This document shows positions 34,005-42,826 of a stretch of DNA of 64,000 bases, one piece after another. A program made the translations under genes and the position numbers. Each line of letters opens with the position of its first letter. The first letter of the stretch is position 1. Origin of the DNA: Pyropia haitanensis (lineage: Eukaryota > Rhodophyta > Bangiophyceae > Bangiales > Bangiaceae); NCBI GenBank assembly GCA_008729055.1, contig SDUX01000007.1, positions 3,409,090 to 3,473,089 of the forward strand, read 5' to 3'. The notes beneath the pieces are model-generated. The model was not told the origin of the DNA and made no database searches. It saw nothing but the letters and a program-made list of their open reading frames with translations.

Positions 34005-36425
34005 ATGGGCCGGGACAGGGACGGCAACCGTACGCACGGTGGTCACCGGCACTATGAAGCCGAGTACGTGGAGGAGAGCGACGGCTCCCGCTCCTACTCG
34101 TCGAGCCACCATGGCTCTTCGGACGAGGAGGAGGGCGGTGGGCGCGGTGGCTGTTGGTCGGCGCGGTCCTCCAACCGTGGCCGTAGCTCAGGAGGCCTGA
34201 GCGCCTTTGGCCGCGAACACAAGCCCGCCCGCTCTCCGCCCCCGCCGTCTTCTTCGACGCGTGGCACCCGCCACGGGGTCCGGGGGGGGGGTGGCCCTGG
34301 CCGCACCGACTGGGCGGACGACCGCCGCGCGTCGGGACGACCGCCACGGCCAGAGCGGGACGCGGGCCATCGGCGACGGGCTGGCCAAGCCGACCCGGCT
34401 GGCGGGTGGTTGGCTTCCATTGTCGGGGGCGCTGGGTGGCTGGGCGCCGCTGCGTGGAGGGCCACTGGTGGGGGGGTGGTCGCCCTCCTTGGCGGGAGAG
34501 GCGGGGGTGGCGGCGGCTGGGCGGGCGGCAGTCGCGGCTGCCGCGATGGCCGTGAGCGGCGAGAGCGGGGTGCCAGCGCCGGCCTTGGTGGCCGCCGCCG
34601 GCCTGTTCGGGCGGCCGTGGACGCCAAGGGCCGACTCCCCGCGGTGCTGACGCGCGTGGGCTCCCTGCTCCCCGTGACGGGCCAAGGATGGGGGCTCCTT
34701 TGTTTGTCCGTGCTCCTGCTCTTTTACATGGTGGACTTCTTCACGCTCCTCAAGGGTCCCTCCCTGCACACCCTCTCATCGGTAGAAGCCGCGACGCGGC
34801 ACGCGACGCAGGGGGGAGCATCGGCGATTGCGGCGGCGGCATCGGCGGCGTCGACGGCTTCGGCAGCACGCTCGGCGGCGGCTGCGGCGGCGGCTGTGGC
34901 GGCGGCGGCGGCAACAGAGGCGGCGGCGGCGGCGGCTCCGCCCGTCGCCGCCGTCGGTGGTGCGGTTCCCCGAGAGGGGGTGGCTCTGCTTCGGAGCGAC
35001 GCAGAGGACGCGACTCGATCCATCGCACCGCTACCGCTACCGCCGCCTGCGCCTGTGGCGGTGGCACCCGCCGAGGGTGGGGCGCCTGTCCAGAGCTCTC
35101 CCATTGTAGGCGCTTCCGTGGCCGGGCTGGCCTCCGCAGTAAGCGTCCCTCCGGGACCTGTACTCCCGGCTGCCCCTGGTGTACGGGTTCCGGGTGCGGC
35201 GGCAGCGCCGAGCGCGGTTGGCATCGGGCCCGACGGTCTACCGCTTCACCCGTTCAACCGCAACATGCCGCAGTTGCAGGTGCCAGCTGGGACTGGCAAG
35301 CTGGACAAGGAGGCGGTGGCGGGGTACTACCGTAAGCTGGCGCAGGCCTACCTGGCTCCTTTTGCCAATGGCATCTTTCGGCAGCTCTTCTTTGACATCC
35401 TCCGCCGCAAGACTTACTCGCTGACGCCGCCGGGCGCCAACAAGGGCATCCAGTCCATGCTGCTGCAGGTGATTGACAACAAGGTGTACCTGCTGGACCC
35501 GTACGAGGTGCCCAAGAATGCCAAGCCCTTTTATCGGGCGCGCATCAACGAGATCATCTGGCTGCTGAGCCGGCTGGCCACCGCCGGCCGTATCCGCAAC
35601 ACTGAGTTCCTCATTGCCATCCACGACTGCGTGCAGACGGTGAACCGGGAGCATACGTACCGGGGTGCCCACTTTATCGAGTCCAACCCGGTCTTCACCA
35701 TTGTCAGCTGCAACTTCTCCGACAACATCCCGTTCCCGATGTGGGAGGCCAACGCCGACCGGGGCGGCGGCTTCGAGTCGTGGGACGCGTACGTGAAGGA
35801 CTACGCTGTGGATCCGACGCCGTGGGCGTCCAAGGCGTCCAAGGCGGTGTTCCGTGGCGGCAACCGGCCGAGCATGTACTTTAAAGACAGAACCGAGGCG
35901 GACTCGCAGTGCGACCACGTTGGCCGCACGCGGCTGCTGCACCTGGCCGAGACAGACCCGTCGGCGTTTGATGTGAGCGTGGGCGGCACCTGCGGCGGCA
36001 AACATACGTCCCTCTCCCGGCTCACGTGGCAGGAGCAGCACCACTACAAGTACGTGCTCTACGCTGAGGGCAACTGCTTCTGGGCGGACCGGTTGAACAA
36101 GCAGGTGTTTGGGCCGTCGGCGGTGATCAAGCAGGAGACGCCGTGTGGGCAGTTTTGGGAGCCGCTCCTCCGCCCGTTCACGCACTACATCCCGACCAAC
36201 TTTTTCTTTGACGACACGGCCGCGCAGGTGGCGTGGGCTGCGAGCCATGACGCAGAGGTGCAGGGCGTGGTGGCGGCTGCAAACGAGCTTGCGTGGAACT
36301 TTTTGACGCTCTCAGGCATTGAGACGTACGTGGAGGTGCTGCTGGACGAGTACACCAAGCTGCTCGCCGAGCGGGTGATCCAGATTGAGCCTGGGGCGGT
36401 GGAGGTCACCAGCCGGAAGGTTTAG
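34005..36425 (+). CDS. GT90 (CAP10-like) glycosyltransferase, type II membrane protein, copy 1
   Basis: Intronless, 806 aa from ATG 34005. Residues 1-225 form a long polar cytosolic tail rich in Arg, Ser and Gly. GWGLLCLSVLLLFYMVDFF (about 226-246) is a single membrane helix, giving a Golgi type II layout. An Ala-rich stalk follows to about residue 415. The catalytic part, from HPFNRNM, contains CAP10/GT90 hallmarks: an IHDC segment, a WxxKxxxAxFRGGNRPS block, HYKYVLYAEGNCFWADRL and HYIPTNFFFDDT. Family members transfer xylose or glucose to protein or polysaccharide acceptors; the substrate here is unknown. From about 35273 to 36363 the sequence is nearly identical to copy 2, whereas the N-terminal half is not. 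It converges with HLIP copy 1. Confidence 0.92.
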   Translation: MGRDRDGNRTHGGHRHYEAEYVEESDGSRSYSSSHHGSSDEEEGGGRGGCWSARSSNRGRSSGGLSAFGREHKPARSPPPPSSSTRGTRHGVRGGGGPGRTDWADDRRASGRPPRPERDAGHRRRAGQADPAGGWLASIVGGAGWLGAAAWRATGGGVVALLGGRGGGGGGWAGGSRGCRDGRERRERGASAGLGGRRRPVRAAVDAKGRLPAVLTRVGSLLPVTGQGWGLLCLSVLLLFYMVDFFTLLKGPSLHTLSSVEAATRHATQGGASAIAAAASAASTASAARSAAAAAAAVAAAAATEAAAAAAPPVAAVGGAVPREGVALLRSDAEDATRSIAPLPLPPPAPVAVAPAEGGAPVQSSPIVGASVAGLASAVSVPPGPVLPAAPGVRVPGAAAAPSAVGIGPDGLPLHPFNRNMPQLQVPAGTGKLDKEAVAGYYRKLAQAYLAPFANGIFRQLFFDILRRKTYSLTPPGANKGIQSMLLQVIDNKVYLLDPYEVPKNAKPFYRARINEIIWLLSRLATAGRIRNTEFLIAIHDCVQTVNREHTYRGAHFIESNPVFTIVSCNFSDNIPFPMWEANADRGGGFESWDAYVKDYAVDPTPWASKASKAVFRGGNRPSMYFKDRTEADSQCDHVGRTRLLHLAETDPSAFDVSVGGTCGGKHTSLSRLTWQEQHHYKYVLYAEGNCFWADRLNKQVFGPSAVIKQETPCGQFWEPLLRPFTHYIPTNFFFDDTAAQVAWAASHDAEVQGVVAAANELAWNFLTLSGIETYVEVLLDEYTKLLAERVIQIEPGAVEVTSRKV

Positions 36426-37210
36426 CGGTGCATGTGCGTTCACGGAGAAGAGCTCAGGTACTGGGGGGGGAACACGGAGCTACGATGGCAGCGGTAAAAG
36501 ATTGGTGTGTGTGCAGGAGGATGGCGCGGGTAGACCGTTAGTGCAAGACGGCAGCACGGCGTAGGTTTGTGCACATGTATGTGGACACGGGCAGTCGCCC
36601 ACTTTGCACATCTACTTGCACAACCATACACGCTGCCATCAGGTGAAGCATAACTCCCCACCCAGCGTGCAAGAGTCTGTCATGGTCAGAAGAAGTGCCT
36701 CTGGTGCGATGGGGAGTGCACTGCTCATCATGCTGCGGCTTCTAGTGTAACGCACGAGTGTTTGAGCAGACCAAACAGTGGTGTCCTGAACTTCTTTCCT
36801 TTCTTGGTATGATGTTGTCTGTATGAGTGGGACAACGGCTGTGTGGGTGCGTTGCACTGTCACCGCAGGTGAGAATCAGCTTGCCGGTATGACGCTACTG
36901 CTACGCTACTGTTGAAGTAGGTACTCTCACAGAGATGACATGTGATAGCTCGGAACAAAAATGATATTATCCCCCAGAAAACGAAGCAAACAGCGTATAT
37001 ACATAAGCGCCTTACGTCACTCAGTGGTCATGTCGCGCGCGCCGCGACACAGCGTCCCGCTTGAGCCGCTCAAAGTTGTCTACATCAGGCTCAGTGTCTA
37101 CTTGGTCGCAGCGCCAACCAGAACGGAGCGGGGCCTCAGCGCTCTGCCTTGTCCCGTCCCTGTTCCATGGCGGCAGTAGCAGCTACTGTCACCGTCAGCA
37201 GCTCCTCGTC
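36426..37210. other. 3' flanks of GT90 copy 1 and HLIP copy 1
   Basis: 36426-36960 has no gene and no match to the equivalent interval of the right arm. 36963-37210 is the 3' flank of the HLIP gene and is nearly identical, inverted, to 47222-47475. It includes the GTATATACGCTGTTTGCTTC stretch that may mark the transcript end. Confidence 0.7.
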
Positions 37211-37558
37211 TTACTGGCCAAAGAGCGTCGCGGCGTTGGCCACCAGCTGCGCCGGGTTGAGCGCCGCCAGCTGCTGCGCAATCGTCGGGTGCGCCGGGTT
37301 GAGCACCTGCGTGCCGAGCGCTAGCACAAACCCAATCATCGCAAACCGGCCGTTCCACACCTCCGCGTTGGGGGTGAAGCCCTCGGGCTTGGTCGGCACG
37401 TTCTCAAAGTCCTCGCCCACCATCCGCAGCGACGCGGCGCGGCGGGCGACGGGCGCCGCAGCCGCCACGCGGGCGCCGGCAAACGCCGACGTGCGGGGAG
37501 AGATAGCCGCCGAGACGGGGGCGCGAACGGACAGGGACACGCCGCTGACAAAGGCCAT
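37211..37558 (-). CDS. One-helix high-light-inducible-like protein (HLIP/OHP), plastid, copy 1
   Basis: 115 aa from ATG 37558. The N-terminus (MAFVSGVSLSVRAPV, with Phe3, rich in Ala, Arg and Ser, no acidic residue until about 49) is a red-algal-type plastid transit peptide, likely cleaved near SLRM (43-46). The mature part carries the LHC-superfamily helix motif EVWNGRFAMIG (66-76), with the chlorophyll-ligand Glu/Asn and the Arg ion pair, followed by one thylakoid helix (about 72-92) and a short lumenal tail ending in LFGQ. Single-helix LHC-like proteins protect photosystems during light stress. The protein is identical to copy 2; I see only two synonymous differences in the coding sequence. 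A GGTATATGAA box lies about 175 bp upstream. Intronless. Confidence 0.93.
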   Translation of the reverse strand: MAFVSGVSLSVRAPVSAAISPRTSAFAGARVAAAAPVARRAASLRMVGEDFENVPTKPEGFTPNAEVWNGRFAMIGFVLALGTQVLNPAHPTIAQQLAALNPAQLVANAATLFGQ

Positions 37559-37730
37559 TGTGAAGGTGAAGGGGTGGGGAGTGGCAGAGGTTCGGAGGCG
37601 GTGGGAGCGGTGAGGCGTGAAGGTCGTGGATGGGTGAAGGTGCCGGGTGGGAATTGAGAGGGTTCGTTGTGTGTGCGGATGATGAGCTGATGACGGCTGA
37701 GGCGGGCAGAGAGGAGCGTCGATGAGTGCG

Positions 37731-37740
37731 CTTCATATAC
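37731..37740 (-). promoter_or_regulatory. TATA-like box of HLIP copy 1
   Basis: GGTATATGAA on the minus strand, about 175 bp before the ATG. It is followed by a pyrimidine/ACC-rich leader similar in composition, though not in sequence, to that of copy 2. No other TATA-like element is closer to the ATG. Confidence 0.55.
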
Positions 37741-38729
37741 CAGTCTAGCTGGGGAAGGGCATGCACAGGCGATGCACGCAAAGGCGACGGACCAAGTCAT
37801 GCCGGGCAGCAAACAACGCAACACCGTCTGCATCAGACCGACGATGTGGCGGCGGTCTGGCGCCTCCCGCGTGCCCCCACATGTGAGGCCGGTGACGAAT
37901 CTCCCGTCACACAGCCACACGCTATCCCATTGTGTGGTTGCGGCGGCGGATGAACATACATACACCGGTTCCGTTGAGCTTGATGAGCTCCGCGTTGCAC
38001 CACAAGACGAGCGAAGCACCCGCAGAGTGGGCTGATGCAGCCTCCAACCGTCACACATCTTAGACCTTCCACGGAGGGCTGCCGCCGAGTCCCGCCAGAG
38101 AGCCTGCAAAGAGAAACCGCCTCCTCACAAAGTCCATTGAATTAGATTACATACGACTGCAAACTTTTTAATCACGAAAGATAGGAGAGAAGATATGAAA
38201 TTAAATACACCGTCCACACAAGTGACTTGTAAGTCTTCATGAACACAGATGCAGTGTACTATGCAATCTTATTGATTCAATTGAATCTACGACTCGATGT
38301 CATCACCATTAGAAGGATGAGGCACCGCTAAGTGTGGCGGTCGGCTGCCTCTCTCCCGCGTTTACGTGAGGTGGAGCGACAGCAGGGCGGCGGGTGGGAC
38401 TGGCTGTAGGCCCTCCCATCTCTTGTCTTGACGCGAGCTGCGTGTGGGGAGGATGGCGTCGCAGCTGTGATGTAAGGCTGTCCATCCTCTAAAAAGATGA
38501 GGTGCCTCTACGACCGCCAAGTCAGTTGGCCGCCCCTCGCCGATTGGAAAGGCTGGGCGACGCACCTGCTGCGATCGGGTGCCCATTGATGTGGCAGCTA
38601 CGTGAGATGGTTCAGGGTGAGACAGCGCTTCCAAGCTTCACGACACGTTCCGTATCAGATTAGAGAAAACTCGCAGTCGATCATGAAGTCCCAAGGAGAT
38701 CGGCCTATGGCAAAATTGGCTACTACGAC

Positions 38730-39690
38730 CTCATATTGCAGTTTTCGGAAATTTGGCTGACCCTGACAAGACCAAGAAAAACAGTCCACTGCCCAATAAA
38801 TTGCCTCACAGGTTGCCTTTCTGACCAATGAGGGCTCCGTATGAGTCTCCGCTGTTGTCCGAACTGAGATTGTCTGATGATCCCGAGCACATGAAGAGGA
38901 GAACAGGGTGGAACAGACACTTGTGGCAAGCTGTACAACTGTTCCTGAGAAAGTCGAGCCGAGATGAAGGGAAACTCAGGCGAGGTCAGACGAGAGAACA
39001 ACAGTGTTTTGACCGATCAGCAATTGGGACCAGACCCTCTGCGGCCGCAGCCAATCATGGGCTTTAGGTGATCGGGCGCCTACGGCACACTATTGGCTCA
39101 CCTCATTGTTCTTGCACTGTTGTTCTTGTCCGGAGCAGCCAATTTTGGGAAAACTGCAATACCACGCTCGATTCTAAATCAAGAGTCTGTAAGTTCGAGT
39201 CCTGCCGGGCTCATCCATTACGCGTTCTATCTCTGTTTGTGAGGATCAGGGACGGTTTACCATAAGCGGACATCTTTTGTAATCCAACCCTGCAGGGCTA
39301 CCGTTGGTTTCTCCATCAGGCATCAGCAAAATAGTTCGAGTCAGTCGTACTCCACTTTTTTTCTGGAATCTGTTACTTCCCAGTCAAGAGTTCTCGCCGC
39401 TACCCCTGCGGTCGCTTGCCGCGACCGCGGAGGCCACTGCAGAGACGCATGAGATCGAGGAAGAACGAGAAGAATGAACAAGAAGACAGCATGAATCTCT
39501 GACCAATCAGAGGTCTGTTCAACACCCATTGTCGACGCAGCCAATCACCAGTATTTCTCGATCTGTGCCGCAGCCCACTATTGGTTGTTCCTGAACTGCC
39601 TGCACGCGATTGGCCCGGGCTGTTGTCCTCGCGCTGTCCTTGTCGTTGCCATGAGGCAAAATTGGAGGAACTGCAGTAGACGTGTATTTC
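38730..39690. repeat. Degenerate repeat family rich in CCAAT boxes
   Basis: A module of the form TGACC(A/G)ATCAG, GCAGCCAATCA, CACTATTGG, then a TTGxGGAAxACTGCAxTA block occurs at about 39012-39165 and again at about 39494-39680. A third, inverted copy of the last block (TATTGCAGTTTTCGGAAATT) lies at about 38734-38760. At least eight CCAAT or ATTGG pentamers fall within 0.8 kb. Copies are diverged but share order and spacing, about 480 bp apart. No coding frame is supported. Confidence 0.6.
39165..39213 (+). other. tRNA-like 3' half (B box and anticodon-like arm)
   Basis: GTTCGAGTCC is a perfect RNA polymerase III B-box/T-loop core, followed by TGCCGGGCTCA, which looks like a 3' acceptor strand. 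Upstream, CTCGATTCTAAATCAAG can fold as a 5-bp stem (one mismatch) with a 7-base loop TTCTAAA, formally an anticodon CUA. No matching 5' acceptor (GAGCCCG) or A box is found within 100 bp on either side, so this is not a complete tRNA. It could be a tRNA-derived repeat fragment. Confidence 0.3.
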
Positions 39691-39735
39691 TGAAGGGACG
39701 ATAGTTGCGAATATGCATGAACCTACACCTCTCAG

Positions 39736-40413
39736 CTAGTGTGTAGTCTACCAACCGGCTCAATTGAGCAGATTCGGCTCATTTGAGCCACTTTTTCGGG
39801 TCCCTCTTTTTCTTACTTCTAGACGTCGCCTGCTCATTTTGACCACAGAAACGGACTCAGCGGAGGCTGTTTACTCGTGGGACAACTCGGGAGCATCCCA
39901 GCTTGAACGGAACCCCAAGAAAAGGCGGGCTTCTGTCGACACCTTGGTCCCGCCAAGGCAGGAGATCGGAACGCCCTGGGCGCGTTGTGCTCACCGTCTG
40001 CGCCCCCCACCAAGCGTGTACATACGCGGAAAGCAGGGGAGCTCCCTCCAACAACAAGGGGTCCCCGTAGATCACCTTCTGCCCCGACATCCTCTCCCAC
40101 ACTACCCCATCATGGCCCCAGGCCAGGGGGCTGGCGCTACGCCCGCGCACTCACCCCCCCCTCCCCCTCCCTCTACCCCTCCGGCGGCAACTCGTGGGGA
40201 GGGGCGGGCAGGCTCCAGAGGGGGACGGGGATGTGCGACAACGGAGGGGGGTGACAGGAGCCTCACCTGGTGCGGCTCAAGTCTGCCAGCGGCCATGCGA
40301 AGGCATGGGATCTGACAGTGCCTCCAGGGGTCAAAATCGACGATTTTCTGGAGGCTCATTTGAGCCTCGGGACCGGCTCATTTGAGCCTTTTTTGCGGTA
40401 GACTAGACACTAG
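39736..40413. mobile_element. Non-autonomous terminal-inverted-repeat element, 678 bp
   Basis: Terminal inverted repeats of 17 bp with one mismatch: CTAGTGTGTAGTCTACC at 39736-39752 and the complement of CTAGTGTCTAGTCTACC at 40397-40413. Subterminal regions carry repeated GGCTCATTTGAGCC or close variants near 39756, 39776, 40354 and 40374, a typical arrangement for transposase-binding sites. The interior has no transposase-like frame; the plus-strand frame 39764-40315 is low-complexity. No clear target-site duplication is visible beyond the CTAG that forms part of the repeat. It lies in the spacer of the inverted duplication, upstream of Rpn9. Confidence 0.7.
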
Positions 40414-40676
40414 ACGAATTGATTCTATCCCGTGATGCTGGACTTCTCCGCGAGAAAGTGACAGCAGGTCGTTGACAACGCATTGTCGATACTCCCGCGC
40501 CTGATCGCGTTCGCTGACAACAGATGTATCAGCGCGACCATCGCCCCTACCCGCCTTTGGCTTGCCGCTGGTGCGCCCGTGCTTGGGATCGACGTCCGTG
40601 TTACCTGTGTGCCTCCCGCTTCATCCGCTCCTAGTGTTTTTGTTGCCGCTTCCGCTTCGTGTCTCTCCTCAGCGTC

Positions 40677-42517
40677 ATGGACGTGGAGATTCTGGACGGC
40701 GGCGCCTACATTGCGCAGCGAGTGAGCGATGCTGGAGACGGGCCGGAGGCAGCGCCGCTGGGCCGCGTTGCCGACCTTTACACGAGGGCGCTGTGGTGCG
40801 TATGCGGAGTGCTACCTGTTTGGTGAACGGGCGCCAGGCACGGAGGGTGACCCATTACTGGAGCGTCTGCAGAGTGTTGGTGGATGAGTTGAGTAAGAGT
40901 GCGATACCGACCCCGGGCGTCTGGTGCTATCTGTGTTGGATGAGCAAGCGGCTGGCTGTTGGTGTGTGGCTTGTCGGCTTGGCAGCGCGCCCTTGCGGAT
41001 ACTTTACCGGGGGTTGGTGTCGCTGCCGAGCGCATACGGGCGTGTTGGCTGACTACGAGGGTTTGGCGGTGCCTACGATCTTGTGCATGAACGACTGCTT
41101 GTGTCGGTTTCTTTTTGGTGCGGTGGCATGTGTGTGACGTCCTTGATTCCTGTTCTGTTGCTGCTGGCCTGGGTGTTCTCGGCAGGCACCAGCTCACAGA
41201 GGTGAGTTGGCATCCCGCACGCGTCCATCGTCAGCAGCGCTGGCCCTTGAGTGCCGGCGCTGTATAGCTATACTCGCGGGCTGAGCGTTGCCGCGGTGCT
41301 TCTCTTCACGTGATCTTCGACGACCTCTGGCATCGTGACAGCCTGACCGACCACTGACTCATGGTCGGTTGTCTACTTGTTTGTAATGATGGCAAACTAC
41401 TGCCCCTCCTGCTTGATCCTTTCCACTCATGCCTGTTATCGTTTTTGTACTGTGCCCCACTCTGCGGCGCGTTGTGCAGGAGCTGAAGACGATTGTGTCT
41501 ACCAAACCCCCCTCGGTCAGCGGGCTCACGGGGCTGTATTCGTCATTCATCAAGGAGTTTGAGGCGAAGCTCAACCCCGTCTCTCTTGTGTACATCCTCA
41601 TTGACATTGCGGCTACGGACTGCGCAGATGAGCCTACCAAGGCCATTGCGTTTCTCTCCATCGCGGACAAGCCTGTCATTGAGACGGACACAGAGGCCCA
41701 CATCCTGATGCTCTCCGAGCTCGCCCATTTGCACCTGGCTGCTGGCGACACGGACGCGGCGAGTACCCTCCTGGGCACCGCCCGCTCACTGGTGGAGTCC
41801 TCATCGGAGCTGGGTGCCGCCATCCACTCGGCCTTTTACCGCGTCGCGTCTGAGTACCACAAGCGCCTGGGTACGGCGGCCGAGTTTTACCGCAACGCCC
41901 TCCAGCTCCTGGCGTACACCCCCGTAGACAGCCTCCCCCCGGACGAGCAGCTGCAGCTGGCTTTTGACGTGGCCATCGCGGCGGTGGTTGGCGAGGACAT
42001 TTACAACTTTGGCGAGGTGCTCTCCCATGCGGTTGTCACCGCCCTGGCGGGCACAGAGCATGCATGGCTGCACCAGTTGCTTGTGGCCTTCCAGGCCGGC
42101 GACCTGGGCGCCTTTGACTCTGTGTGTGCCTCTGCGGCAGCCGTGATGAACACGCAGCCCGCGCTGGTGGCGGGCGCCGACTTCATCCGCCAAAAAGTGA
42201 CGCTGTGCGCTTTGATGACACTGGCCACCGGGGGTGGCCAGGGCGGCGGTGGGGTTCTTTCGTTTGAAGCGATTGCCGACGCGTGCCGGCTGCCGGTGGA
42301 GGAGGTGGACTTCCTGGTCATGCGGGCCCTCAGCTTGGGCTTGGTGTCTGGCGTGATGGACGGGGTGGACCGGCAGCTGACCGTGACGCGCGTGCAGCCG
42401 CGGGTGGTGGGCCGCGAGGCGGTGGGGGGGATGGCGCAGCGGTTGGACGCCTGGTGCGGCTCGTTGGACGGGACGGTCAAGTTCCTCGAGGGCGAGTCTG
42501 TGGGGCTTGTGAATTAA
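40677..42517 (+). CDS. RPN9: 26S proteasome regulatory subunit Rpn9 (PSMD13), three exons
   Basis: Lid subunit of the 19S regulatory particle. Exons: 40677-40795 (MDVEILDGGAYIAQRVSDAG to LYTRALW), 41186-41201 (a 16-nt exon coding HQLTE) and 41480-42517 (from ELKTIVSTKPP). Donors are GTGCGT and GTGAGT and acceptors CAG, with phases 2 and 0 that match. Joined, LYTRALWHQLTEELKTIV fits the family's N-terminal LWHQLT motif. The rest is helical repeats (YILIDIAATDCADEPTKAIA, AFYRVASEYHKRLGTAAEFY) and a C-terminal PCI winged helix (SFEAIADACRLPVEEVDFLV, SGVMDGVDRQLTVTRVQPR). Total 390 aa, close to the usual 376-393. A pyrimidine tract and CAG just before the ATG suggest a 5'-UTR intron. It converges with RINT1. 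Confidence 0.95.
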
Positions 42518-42826
42518 CGTGGGAGGTGGCCCCGCCTGCGGATGTTTTTTTGTGCTGTTCAGCTCTCGGCAATGCATATGTGCCGTGAGTATGCGCCGTG
42601 GACGTGTCTGCTTCGGTCCAAACCAAGTGAGGTGCGCCAGCCTGCCAAAGAGCCATCTGCTCATCGCTCACCACATCGAGGCCGCTCACAAGAAACGCGC
42701 TTCGAGGAATCAATCCGTGGAACACGCTGTTTGCGAGCTGCCGGCCGCCGCCCGGGTGTGGACAGGGAAACGCAGCATCCCCTGCAAGCGCGCACGCCTC
42801 CGGCCCTACCCACCGACCCCACCATG

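Noticed and set aside
39100..39260. Complete tRNA gene
   Set aside because: B box and anticodon-like arm exist, but no 5' acceptor strand or A box pairs with the 3' end.
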